64,000 nt of DNA from Ananas comosus. Its lineage: Eukaryota; Streptophyta; Magnoliopsida; Poales; Bromeliaceae. The translations under genes were made by a program, and so were the position numbers. Where the stretch lies: NCBI RefSeq assembly GCF_001540865.1, contig NC_033627.1, positions 9,339,267 through 9,403,266 of the forward strand. Reading direction: 5' to 3'. Below are positions 47,815 through 58,794 of the stretch, in pieces. Below the pieces are notes generated by a model. That model made no database searches and had not been told where the DNA came from. It saw nothing but the letters and a program-made list of their open reading frames with translations. How positions within the stretch are numbered: the stretch's first letter is position 1; the number at the start of each line of letters is the position of its first letter.

Positions 47815-48660
47815 TGGCTAGTTTAAAACTAGTTTAAACTAGGTTTAAACCTAGTTTAAAACTAGTTTAAACCTGAACTCGCCTAATGGCTAGGAGTTTG
47901 ACGGCAGAAAAGTACGGTTTGTAATCTTTAAAAGTATCAAAATTCAAACAAGAACTGAAATATACTAAGAATCAACAACATTCTCCATCTACATGTTTGA
48001 AATGATGAATAAATACATTACCAAATGTAGAGGCCACTACACCCACAGCAAGTAAATCGATGTTCTCATTTGTATAAACTAAATCTAAGTGAAATGATAA
48101 AGAAATGATGGAAAGCTTGCAATAGGGGGGAAAATTTACAAGCAAGAAGTCCGAATTGCCCATACCCTTAACAGAGGGAAAAAAAAACATTTGAACCAAC
48201 AAACAAATGAGGTTTAAACCTAATCTAAACTAGGTTTAAACCTAGTTTAAATTAGGTTTTAGTTAGGTTTAAATTAGATTTAAAGCTAATTTAAACTAGG
48301 TTTAAATTAGGTTAAATTAGGTATAAACCAAAATTAAACTAGTTTAAACAAAAAGTTTAAAACTAATTTAAACTTTAACCTATAAACTAGGTGTAAACGA
48401 GCTGCTGATCCTAGTTTAAACTATGTTTAAACCTAGTTTAAACTTTAAACTAGGTTTAAACATAGTTTAGAGTAGGTTTAAACTAAGTTACCTAGTTTAG
48501 ACTAGGGTTTAAACTAGGTTTAAACATAGGTTTAAACTAGGTTTAAACATAGTTTAAACTAGGACCAGCAGCTCGTTTACACCTAGTTTACACCTAAACT
48601 AGGCTAATGGCATATTTAATTAAACATAGTTTAAACTAGGTTTTAAACCTACTCTAAACT
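47815..48660. repeat. GTTTAAACTAGG-type palindromic array
   Basis: Dozens of words CTAGTTTAAAC / GTTTAAACTAGG in both orientations, themselves containing the palindrome GTTTAAAC. The array is interrupted by about 300 bases at 47890-48200. Confidence 0.9.
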
Positions 48661-48894
48661 GTGCTAATAATTGCAGCTGAGAGAGCTACCTGCAATGTGG
48701 GTTGCTGAGGGAGGTTGGCACGGGCGGCTGATGCGGGGGGCGACGGCGACTGGCGGGGGCGGCTGCGACCGGCGAGGGCTCCTGGAGAGGAAGGGGCAGA
48801 GAGAGAGAGGGAGATAGAGAGAAAAAGAGAGAGAGAGGGCGAAAGCAAGACAAGGAGGGAGAGGTGTCGGGGTCGGGCTGGGCCCTAGGTATAC

Positions 48895-49343
48895 CTAATG
48901 AAGACGGTGAATGGTTCATCGTCTTCATAAGGCGATGAATCGTTCACCGTTTTCATATGAAGACGGTGAACGATTCACCGTCTTCTCTAGGACACGGCCC
49001 GTGTTCGGTTGTTGCACTAAAGACGGTGAATCGTTCACCGTTTTATAAAGACGGTAAACAATTCACCGTCTTATCTAGGCCACAACACTCAGGACTTGCA
49101 AAGTTTTAGGGGGTGCAGGAATTTGCTGTGAAGGCGGTGAATGGTGCACCGCCTTCAGAAGGCTGTGAACCATTCACCACCTTCTCAAGGGCACAGGCAA
49201 GGCGAAATTGCAGGGGGGGGGAGTGGAGGGTTTGCACTAAAGGCGGTGAATAGTTTACCGCCTTCAGAAGGCGGTGAATCATTCACCGCCTTCACCGCCT
49301 TCATAAGTGATATTATAAAGACGGTGAACGATTCACCGTCTTT
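48895..49343. repeat. Right array of GGTGAA...TTCACC palindromes
   Basis: About ten further units, several back to back (48961-48985 and 49318-49343 are nearly perfect). The two dialects GACGGTGAA..CCGTC and GGCGGTGAA..CCGCC alternate. Confidence 0.85.
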
Positions 49344-49520
49344 GAGAGAAATGTCAGACGTGGTGCCCACGTGGCGAAAGGAGGATTAGTTTTACAAAAT
49401 AAATTTTGGCAGGGTCATTTTGCCAAATTCTAATTTCTAGAGGGTCATTTTATAAAAAAGCTCTCCTAGGAATGGGAGTTAACCTAAATTTATCATTCAA
49501 TGTTCTTCGACGGATTGTTC

Positions 49521-49522
<2 letters not shown>

Positions 49523-49564
<42 letters not shown>

Positions 49565-49565
49565 A
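49523..49565. repeat. (CT)n microsatellite
   Basis: An almost pure CT run of about 43 bases between the Mutator-like element and the Tat retrotransposon. Confidence 0.9.
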
Positions 49566-49748
49566 GTGATTGTGCTGTACTTACGAAGGCTCTTAAATCC
49601 TGTTGGGATGTATATAGATTTAAATTATTTTTTAAATTATTATGGAGACTCGGAATAACAATAGGTGCAATAATCTTTTCAGAACTGAGTGATAACATGA
49701 TTTTCGCTTATGTAAGAAGCCAACCCATCTATATATTCTTTGAATCAG

Positions 49749-50507
49749 TGTTGGGCGCCGAATGTCCCGACCCTTGACCTGGTCAAGAATTCTCCTTGGG
49801 GAGTGCGTCGGGATGCGGAACGGCTGCGAATAGTGACCCTCGAAGTTTGTGCCCACGACGGATCAAGCGATTCGGCCGATGAGGGATCGAATCAGCCGGG
49901 TTCGAAAACCTCCACAGTAAATTCGCTTCGGCGGGATGAGCCGAATGGAGAGGGGAAGCCCAGAATTCGACTAAGAAATGAGCCGAATGGCTAAACAACT
50001 TGTGATCTGATCAGCAGGAAGAGCCGAAGATGGCTTTCTATTGAATAGCAAATGGGAAAAAGTACACGAGCAGGGGAGTGATGCCTGTAGGGCAGACAGA
50101 CTCCAAGTATGGGGACAGGGGAGTGATGCCCGTAGGGCAGACAGACTCTGAGTATGCTAAATTACAGGAACTACTTCTAGGAAAAGCGGTAAATGCGAGA
50201 ATAGAAAGATACAGGAAAATAAAGGTGGTCTTTTGTGCGCAGGGGCGAAGACCCTTTTTCAGGGTATCGTATGCCTATTTATAGAACCGCCTTTGCGTCA
50301 GTTATTGCTCTTGCACGATCAGCCACTATCTCCTGATTCGCAGGACCACCTTCGGCCAATCGGAACCGCTCGTAACTGCTTGCGGTTGTTATAACTCCTC
50401 GGTCCAGTGCGGCTCGTATGTGTCTGGTGTACTTTAGGTCTACCGTTTTAGCCGTCTTACGGATATGGACCCGGCGCGCCAGCTGTTCGCGCCTAACTAG
50501 CTCAACA
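49749..50507 (-). repeat. 3' LTR of the Tat element
   Basis: 759 bp. On the - strand the U3 lies at the right part (near 50507). CTATTTATAGAA at about 50275-50286 reads TTCTATAAATAG on the - strand and is the likely TATA box. A 40-bp sub-repeat (GGGGAGTGATGCC(T/C)GTAGGGCAG) occurs twice at about 50073 and 50117. Confidence 0.92.
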
Positions 50508-50522
50508 ATTGCCCCCTCGCAA
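50508..50522 (-). promoter_or_regulatory. Polypurine tract of the Tat element
   Basis: On the - strand the bases before the 3' LTR read GCGAGGGGGCAAT, a purine-rich tract adjacent to the LTR border. Confidence 0.7.
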
Positions 50523-50984
50523 GTTTTCGAAGCGATGCTTCAGTAGCTGGCATTACCTTTTTCATCTCAAACAATTTTCTGTTGCTGAAAGCGAGCTGGA
50601 TCCGAGGCGTATTTCTCGATCCAATCAAATTCAAATTCTCTGACGCATTCTGCACTACGATCTTCTGTACGGTTTAATTTAAGCCGTTCATTTTCTTCTT
50701 TACGGCCCTGATCGCATTCTCTACTTTTGTCTCATGTGCGGCATTAATGAAATCATCTTAATTGCCGCTGTCTATTCATCATTATAGCCGACCTTGGGAC
50801 TCGTAATCGAAGCGACAGTTCGATACGACGACCTTTTCTTCTTCCTCAAGCTTCCCATTCTTTTTTGTCTCTTCCAATTCTTATTTCTTTTTTTCATAGC
50901 CTTCACTAAAACCTCTTCTTCGTCTCCTTCGTCATTCTTCGCTTTTCGTAACCGATTCTCTCAGCTCTTCTCTTCTTTTGAACA
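50523..50984 (+). promoter_or_regulatory. Spacer upstream of the antisense PMD gene (probable promoter and leader)
   Basis: Pyrimidine-rich toward the ATG at 50985 (TTCTTCTTCCTCAAGC and TCTTCTCTTCTTTTGAAC). The tract resembles a plant 5' leader. No firm TATA box was found. No - strand coding signal is present here. Confidence 0.4.
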
Positions 50985-53968
50985 ATGTCTTTGGTTCCTC
51001 CTCTTCCTTCTCATCCATCTCTTGACTATACTATACTCAAACCTTTCGTTGACTTAGATCCATCTAGATTCATATTAGGTCCTTCTCTCATAGATGCACC
51101 ATCTCCTACTGACTCCCCTTTCTCTGATGAGGGACTTCCTTTGAAAAGGATTATTCATCTCCATTCTTGGTACTCATCAGCTTCAACAGGAAAGAGTTTC
51201 AGAACCTGGCCAAGTGTTTCCGAAGCATATTTGGCCTGGTTAGATAGAGTAGAACCCGTTTTTGGCGCCTTCTGGCGGGAAATCGGCATTTATGAAGCAA
51301 TTCAATTATCTCGGCACCCTTCTATAGCCAATAATCTTCTTCTAGCCGCTGCTCTTTGTTTCTGGTCCCCTGTTTCTAATGTTTTTCTTTTCAAAAGGGG
51401 GCCTCTTACCCCCACTCTTTTTGATGTGGCCGCCATTGTTGGCTTACGCCCTCATGGCATTACTCTCTTTATGGCCTACAATCCTGATGGTGTGTCTGAT
51501 TTTGAGGCACACCTTGATCTAAATGATTTGGCTTATTCTAAATTTCTTCGAAAATTTGCAGGAGAATCCCCTGCCCCGGTCACCAGGAAGGAACACACGG
51601 CGTTCCTTCTATACTGGTTATGCCACAATCTTTTCTGCACTCGTTCGTAGAAAATTAACCGAGATTTTGTTTTGATTGCCGTTGGTTTATCTAACGGCGA
51701 TAAATTGGCCTTGGGGCCATATTTCCTTGCTTTCGTTTACAGGGAAGTTTTTGATTCCATTAAACCACTATCTTCCGGTGATGGCATTGCCATCAGCTCT
51801 GGGTGTGGCGTTTTTTAGTTTCTACAAATGTTTCTTCAATTCTATATTCCTTCCCCTTTCAATCCGATTTCAGCTGCCTAATTTGATTCTTATGGGCTAG
51901 CTCTCGGCTGTCCACAGCCGATGACCTCCGGTCAACTCTCTGATTTTCTTACTTATTTCAAGGCTTATGAGCCAGCCTCTGATTCAGCTATTTCTTGGGC
52001 TCTATTTGTTGATCGTCTCACCGGCCCCTCTTGGTTCCTGGCTCGGTTTGAAGCCATTCAGGGCGAGCTATCTTCTTCTTGCGCCGGTGAACATTCAGAT
52101 GTATGGTATTCGTATCTAGCCCTTCAGGACCTTCATGTGGGGCTTAAATCACGTTCGAAACTACTGCCGAGTATTGAGGTTTATTCTCCTCAGTATGTGG
52201 CACGACAGTTTGGATTCGTTCAGCCAATCCCGACCCCTTCTAAATTTTTTACGGCCAACACAGCCGATCATCGTCCTCCCACTAAGAGCATATTTGAAGC
52301 TGACAAGCTTTCGGCTATGGGGAATCGTCTCAGACGCTTCTTCCAGCTAGCAAGCTTCCGTCCGAACTATACAGGGGTAGCCCTTGCCGGCTATGCTACC
52401 ACGTGGGATCAGTTTACCGACCGTTCCTATGATCTTTCTCTGCCTCGAGCACTCCGCAAAACCATCCATCCATTTGGTCAATCATCTAATATTTGTTTAT
52501 AATTTCCTTCTAATACGGCTGTAATTTATATATATATATTTTTTATACACAGCCACTACTCCGAGCAGAAGTTCTCCAACAGAGGTTGAGTCTTCACCAG
52601 AAACTATTTCTGATGCTCCGCCATCTTCCTCGGTAAAATATCATTTCTCTACTCATCTTAATCATAATTTTTTCTCTGCTCATCAGTTTTGTTTATTTCT
52701 GTTTTCAGTCGATTCCTGCTTCTCTATCGGTCTCAGCTTCAGACAAAAGACCGATTGAAGTTGTTCAAGTCACTCACCCGCCGTCTTTCAAACGGCATAA
52801 GTCAGTGGTTAAAAGAAAATTCCAACAAGCCGAAAGTACCCTTTCGGCTGATACCGCTAGAGCCGAAGATATTCCTTCGGCTGACATTCCGTCTGAAGAA
52901 ACCTCTGTTCCAACCGAAACGATTGATGTCGGGGTAAGCCAAATTAATTAGTTGTACGAAGAGAACATTTCTTAATTATTTATTATTTTCTTTTAAACTA
53001 CAGTCTTCTCCTGAACGAGCCCCTTTTGCTCATTATTCGAAGATGCAGATGGAATGACAGCTTCGCAGGGAAGCCCGTCTCGAGAAAAAGAGAGGGATGG
53101 AAAAGAAGAAATCTGTTGAAACGGCGAGCACGACGCCGTTACCCAGTGAGGTTGCATCACCTCTTTCTGCTCTTGCCCCGACATCAACTACAGGGGATGA
53201 ACAAATAAACATACCTCTCGGGCGAACTTCCGAAGACAAAAGCGCTATTCCTCCCCGCTCGCCCCAGGGAGCTTCTTCTCCTATTGCTGATGATCCTTTA
53301 TCTACGATTCTTCATTCTTTTTTTATTCAAGCCCCAGCTCAAATGAGGGGGATGATTTTTCGACCATTACCATTTCATCAGACACCCTGAATAAGTTCAA
53401 TGAATGTCTTAAAATGTATAGCATTGGTATTCCTGGTCTAGCTCAGAATCCCGAATAATTTGATCGGCTATATGCCCTTTTACTTGATTTAGCCGATCAA
53501 TCAGATATTACTCACGGCATAAAATATTTTGTAGCAACCTTATCACTTCAACTTTTATCTTTTTTGGCTCGGCAGCGATCTTTAGGCGTCAAACTTGTAG
53601 CTTTAGATCAACATTTTCATCGTGTTGATCATTTTAAGAAGAATATTCCTGATATAGCAGCTCCACCTACTGAAGTGCATCAAGAGGATAAGGAGTTGGC
53701 TGATCAAGAATCGGCTCTACAACAACGGATTTCTACTCTTAAAGAAGAGTTAGCCGCAGCCGAATCTACTCTCGCACAAACCTCTGAGCGCCGACTTCAA
53801 CTAAAAGATCTATTGAAGTCCAAAAAGGAAGAAGGGATAAGGCTTAAAGAGGAGCTTTCTCAACTTTACAAAGTTCATCCTCTGATGAAGCGCCGAAGGA
53901 AAGCTGCTGAAACCGCCCAAGCCAATCTCATAGTCGAATGGAATCAACTCAAAGACTTATTGTACTGA
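50985..53968 (+). pseudogene. Antisense, spliced plant mobile domain (PMD) gene inside the Tat element
   Basis: Exon 1 (50985-52476) starts MSLVPPLPSHPSLDY. Its PMD core is WPSVSEAYLAWLDRVEPVF, FWREIGIYEAIQLS, LCFWSPVSNVFLF and PTLFDVAAIVGLRP, followed after breaks by QLSDFLTYFKAYEPAS. Exons 2 (52553-52632), 3 (52709-52933) and 4 (53004-53968) join in phase through GT-AG introns (donors GTCAAT, GTAAAA, GTAAGC; acceptors ACACAG, TTTCAG, CTACAG). The tail is Ser/Thr/Pro-rich and then coiled coil (53660-53960, Leu/Glu/Lys heptads). PMD proteins include MAIN and MAIL1, needed for genome stability and silencing, and TE-encoded relatives. In-frame stops occur at 51648, near 51817 and 51873, at 53055 and near 53458, with a frameshift near 53350. 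It lies opposite to gag-pol and ends 63 bases from the integrase stop. Confidence 0.85.
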
Positions 53969-54031
53969 TTCGGCTTGTAATATTCTAACTCTGATTTTAA
54001 TTATTCTCCCATACGGATGGGTAATATCTCT

Positions 54032-55375
54032 TTAAATATTTTTCGTTAATTGATTTTTCATTTTCTGGCCCATCTCTGCTTTGTAAATAATATGCGTTTC
54101 CTCTTGTGATTCGGCTAATCTGAAATGGTCCTTCCCAATTTGGGGACCATTTTTCATACATTCGATCTTTTTGACCGATTGAAAAATCAGCTGAAGTACT
54201 AAATCACCAACGACAAATGTCTTTGATCGAACTTTCTTATTGTATGCGCTACGCACTCGGCTTTGGTATGCTTTTATATTGTCTAAAGCTATCAGCCGAG
54301 TATCACATACTTCTTCTGCTTTGTCCATCATTAAACTACTATATTCATCAGTCGACAAATCTTTTTGTTTTTCTATCCTCAAAGAAGGAACTGTTATCTC
54401 GGCTGGAATTACGGCCTCATGACCGTAAACTAACTGAAACGGTGTCATCCCTGTTGCCGTTTTCACTGAAGTTCGGCATGCCCATAATACTTCGGAAAGT
54501 TTTTCATTCCACTTTCTCGGGTGTTTTCCGATATGTCACTTCAAAAGGTTGATAATTATTTTATTTGCTGCTTCTACTTGTCTATTTGCCTGGGCATAAT
54601 AAGGCGAAGAATGAAGCAACTTTATCTTTCGAGACTCGATGAACCGAACGAACTGTCCTCCTGTGAACATGGTCCCTTGATCGGTTGTGACTGTCTTAGG
54701 AATTCCAAAGCGATGAATTATATGATCTTCTACAAAATCGACAATTTCTTTTTGAGTAACCAACCGAGTAGGTTTGGCTTCCACCCACTTAGTAAAATAA
54801 TCGATGGCTACTATTAGAAATTTGTGACCAACCGAAGAATTCGGCTGAATTTCTCCAATTAAATCTATGGCCGAACCACGAAAAGGCCATGGTTTAATTA
54901 TGGCGTACATCTCAGAGGCAGGAACCCTCTGTATCGAGCCATGAAATTGACATTCTTGGCAACCCTTAGCATACTCTATGCAATCTTGATGCATAGTCTG
55001 CCAATAATATCCTAGATGCCGAATTGTCCATCTTAACTTTTTTCCTGCTAGATGGGTTCCACATATTTCTTCATGTGTTTCTCTCATTACTAATAGAGCT
55101 TCTTCAGGCCCTAAGCATTTTAATAGAACTTCTGCGGCTGTTCTTTTGTAAAGTTGACCATCCAACAAACAATAGCCGAGAGCTCTTCTTCGAATATTAT
55201 AATCGACCCTTATATTAGGATCCTCCAAATATTTGATCAATGACTTTCTCCAATCTTCTTTCACTTCTATAGGAACTATAATCGGTTCTCGTACATGAAC
55301 CGAAGGTAGTAATCTCCTTTGTATTACTATTAACTCTGACTTCGGCTCTCTATATCCTGAAGCCGATTGGGCCAA
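54032..55375 (-). pseudogene. Tat element integrase
   Basis: Reading from 55375 to 54032 on -. The H2C2 zinc finger is HEEICGTHLAGKK...CQECQ. The DDE core has D in AIDLIGEI, D in TDQGTMFTGGQF and E in QVEAANK, followed by the TPFQLVYGHEAVIP block and a C-terminal DLVLQ region. The family length is about complete. One in-frame TGA near 54533 splits the core from the C-terminal part, and a TAG near 55384 separates it from the RNase H. The role is joining cDNA to host DNA. Confidence 0.9.
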
Positions 55376-55384
55376 TTCATTTGC

Positions 55385-55729
55385 CTACTCATTTTCATGT
55401 CTGTTCAAATGTTCAAATTCGGCTTCTCCGAAATTGCATAACAATTCTATTGTCTTTCTCAAATAATTTTGCAAATTCGGATTCTCACATCGGTATTCCC
55501 CGTTAACCTGCTTGATTACTAACTGTGAATCACCGATGACTTTGATTGACTTTGCTTTCAATTCTTGCAATATTTCAAGGCCGATTATCAAGGCCTCATA
55601 TTCGGCTTGGTTGTTAGAATAGCCGAAATCTAATTCAAACGCGAATTGACAAACATGGCCTTCAGGAGATTGTATTACTATCCCTGCTCCTGCAGATTCG
55701 GTTGTTTTTGAACCATCAAAATACAACAC
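55385..55729 (-). pseudogene. Second (archaeal-type) RNase H of the Tat element
   Basis: 115 residues from MLYFDGSKTTESAGAG to the HENE stop. The catalytic carboxylates fit the RNase H fold: D in FDGS, E in NQAEYEAL and D in GDSQLV. This is an additional RNase H after the RT-linked one, the diagnostic aRNH of the Tat group. It sits between the RT-RNase H module (55871-57310) and integrase in the same frame, with stops on both sides. Confidence 0.88.
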
Positions 55730-55870
55730 CCAAGGCTGACAGCCGATTGAACTTTGTTTCGGCTCCTCAATCTCTACACATGGGTGATCAGCCAGAAAAT
55801 CGGCTATAGCTTGACCTTTAACAGTTTTGGCGGGAACATAATTAAGAGAAAATTCGGATAAAGCTAATAT

Positions 55871-57559
55871 CTACTTTCCGATCCGCCCCCTCAATACTGG
55901 TTTAGATAACGTATATTTTACCAAGTCGGTTTTACATATTACCGATATTTCAGTTGGTAAAATATAATATCTTAATTTTGTACGTGAATAATATAAAGCC
56001 AAACATAGCTTTTCAATAGCCGAATACCTTTTTTCAGTATCTAAAAGACGTCGGCTTAGATAATAAATGGCTTGTTCTTCCTTTTCTTCATTTTCTTGAG
56101 CTAACAAGCATCCCAAATTTTCTTCTGCAGCCGATATATATAATTTCATCGGCTGATTTGTCTTCGGAGGTACCAATACTAGAGGATTTGATAAGTACCT
56201 TTTTATATTTTCAAATGCCTCCTGCTGTTCCTTTGTCCAAACGAATTCTTCTTTATTTTTCAGCCAAAGTAATGGAGTAAAAACTCCGATCCTTCCGGCT
56301 AAATTAGATATAAACCGCCGAAGATAATTAATCTTTCCCAGCAAACTTTGTAGCTCCTTTTTGCACTTGGGTGGCGGTAGTTCTAATATTGCTCTCGCCT
56401 TATTTTTATCAATTTCGATCTCTTTCTTATGCACTAAAAATTCCAAAAAATTTCCTGCAGACACTCCAAAAGCGCATTTTAAAGGGTTCATTTTTAAATT
56501 ATATTTTCTCATTCTCTCAAAGGCGAGTTTCAAATCACTCCAATGTTCGGCTTGTGATTGGGATTTTACAACTATATCATCGATATATACTTCCAACTTT
56601 TTGCCGATTAAATCATGGAAAATAAAACTCATTGTTCTCAGGTAAGTAGCTCCGGCGTTTTTTAAGCCGAACGGCATAACAACCCATTCAAAGGTTCCAA
56701 TTGAACCGGGGCACCTAAAAGCCGTTTTAGCCACATCTCCCTCAGCAATATAAATTTGGTTATAACCAGCATGTCCATCCATAAAGGACAGAATTTCATT
56801 ACGCGCAGCCGAATCTACTAACATATCGGCTATTGGCATCGGATATTCATCTTTAGGTGTAGCTAAATTCAAGTTCCTAAAATCAATACAAACTCTAAGT
56901 TTGCCATTCTTTTTACGCACTGGAACTATATTAGACACCCAATCAACATAACGGGCCGCTCTAATAAATTCGGCCTTTAAAAGATTTTCAATTTCATTTT
57001 TAATTTGAAGTACAATACTCAGCTCAAACCTACGAGCCGGTTGTCTAAAAGGCTTGAACCCTTTTTTGATAGGCAGCCGATGTTCTACGATCTCTCGGCT
57101 TAGACCTGGCATTTCTTCATAGCTCCAGGCGAAGCAATCCTTGTACTCCTTCAACAGCTTCTTCAATTCTTCCTGTTGCTGAGCCGACAACTTGGAACTT
57201 ATAAACGTCAGCCTGTTATCTTCATGGGACCCCAGATTTACCTCTATCAACAAATCCTGGATCTCCAGCTTTTTCTCGTCGACTTTAATAGGCGATTCTT
57301 CTAGCTTCATTTTCGCCGTTTACCTATTCATCTCATATGATTTATTAGTCTCCATGACCGATTTCATCTGGCTTTCTTCCTCGGCTTTATAAGCCGAATC
57401 CTTTATGGCTTCCTCGGCCTTATTGGCCGAATTGTCGGGTGCTACCACATCGGCTATAACAGCCGGATCATCCTCACAACCGATCTTGTTGATCGGCTCA
57501 TCATGTCGAGGCTTATGCCAAGCCTCTATTCCTGACTTTTGGGACTCCATTTTAACCAT
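55871..57559 (-). pseudogene. Tat element reverse transcriptase and RNase H
   Basis: The main open stretch runs from 57310 to 55871 (479 codons). The RT finger/palm has CIDFRNLN (residues 141-148), SFMDGHAGYNQ (175-185), FEWVVMPFGLKNAGATY (208-223) and the catalytic YIDD at 242-245. A retroviral-type RNase H follows from about residue 375 (LYISAAEENLG), in which the first Asp of the usual DAS-type motif is not seen. It ends at a TAG near 55868. The upstream part (57559-57320) is in the same frame after a TAA at 57317. It differs from the protease frame, so the gag-PR to RT transition needs a shift near 57526-57559. Confidence 0.93.
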
Positions 57560-58644
57560 CTAGGTGGCTCTTCATCAGCCACCATAGCATTGATATCTTT
57601 GGAGAGGATTAATTGAATCCCCTCCTCCGTCACTCTCACAAACAAAATCTGATCTGGATCAGTATCGGCCCAATTGGTGTGGCTGATGTCCTCCATGTTG
57701 ACATCTATTATTTGAGGCCGTTCTTCGGCCCGGACTTCTTCCACCTTGTCTCCTATCCACTGGAACAATTTCCCGTGGAGTGTAGAAGGTACGCACTCAT
57801 TCGAGTGTATTCAATCTCTTCCCAACAACAAATTGTAGTGGCTATCTGCATCCACTACAAAAAACGTAGTTTTTAAAGTCTTTGAACCTACCGTGAGTTC
57901 GGTGGTGAGCACTCCTCGGGCTTATTGACCGTTTCCTGTGAAATTGGTCATGATTGAATCGGTGGGCTTCAATTCGTCCTCATCTTTGCCCAACTTCTTG
58001 AAAAAAGAAGTAGGCATCACATTGACCATAGCGCCGCCATCTACCATAACTCGGCCTATCGGCCGGCCTTCTATTAAAGCTTTTATGAAGAGAAGCCTGA
58101 TGAACCTCTTCTGCATGGCTGATGGTTTCCCAAAAACCACCGCATCGGCCTGTCGAACATCCTCTAGCTGCAATTGGGCTACTGTAAGCCCATTTTCTTC
58201 TTCTTCTCTGAATTCCTCGTACTCAACAAACTCTGCTTTGAAGGATTGAGGCAGAGCGTACACCATATTCACCTCGGCCGGTAATTCATCAGCCGATTTT
58301 TCTTTGATTCTTTGTTTCTTCTCTTCTGACTCCTTGGCCGTTTCGGCTGAAGAGTCGCTCTCCACACGGACCTCCCTCTCTTTAGAAGGCCATCTTTCTC
58401 TCTTGATCATTATTTCGAGGGAAGCTATTTTATCTTCTAACTCCCTCCTGGTCATTTTTTCTTCTAACTCGGCCTCGGTTGGCCGTTCTATTCTTGACTT
58501 CAACTGTAGGGCAGGCGATGAGCCGCCTGCCTCATGGTCATTTCTCATCGGTCGAAAAGGGTGTGGCCGCTCATCCGGGCGTCTCCATATATTGAGCCTC
58601 ATCCCTTTCGCCTCTTCATAATGTTGACGTGCCTCGGCCTGCAT
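57526..58644 (-). pseudogene. Tat element aspartic protease region
   Basis: Same frame as gag. 58644-57922 has a charged, Glu/Arg-rich N-part (RPTEAELEEKMTRRELEDK, probably coiled coil) and then the protease block VMVDGGAMVNVMPTSFFKKLG at the position of the retropepsin D(S/T)GA motif. The second residue is Gly here, where retropepsins usually have Ser or Thr. A TAA near 57919 interrupts it, and 57768-57526 continues with low similarity to anything recognised. The active-site Asp is present. Confidence 0.8.
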
Positions 58645-58794
58645 CCTCTACTGCCGACGCTTTTGGGTTTTTGTTCACATCGGCCCCTGCCATCTGGCCG
58701 ATGGTTTAACTTCGACTTCGTGCCATTCATCCACTGGCACGTTTGCCGGTATTTTTACCGTTCTTAAATGATTTTTTAGTATTTCTCTTCTTTC

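Larger units (their letters stand above)
46872..49463. mobile_element. Mutator-like non-autonomous element built of palindromes
   Basis: The long TIRs are about 110 bp: GGGCTTTTTTATAAAATGAC at 46872 and its inverse ending 49463. Shared inner blocks are AATTGGCAAAATGA, TTTTGTAAAACTAA and CACGTGGGCACCACGTC. The 9-bp flanks TTCTAGGAA (46863-46871) and TCCTAGGAA (49464-49472) match at 8 of 9. Inside the TIRs, arrays of a 24-26-bp palindrome (AAGACGGTGAAT-n-ATTCACCGTCTT type) occupy about 46992-47460 and 48895-49343. A GTTTAAAC array fills the middle, and a GA-rich/Pro-rich segment at 48680-48870 gives only spurious frames. No transposase. Confidence 0.88.

Noticed and set aside
47815..48660. Centromeric or telomeric satellite
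   Set aside because: Array is short, confined to one transposon and has no fixed period.
46992..49343. CRISPR-like array
   Set aside because: Repeats are palindromes of variable spacing and dialect inside a TIR-bounded plant transposon, not direct repeats with unique spacers.
50078..50284. Small frame in the Tat LTR (also at 61626)
   Set aside because: Present in both LTRs because LTRs are duplicates; spans the sub-repeat, no evidence of coding.
54217..54817. + strand frames opposite integrase
   Set aside because: Shadows of the - strand pol; no PMD or other domain, unlike 50985-53968.
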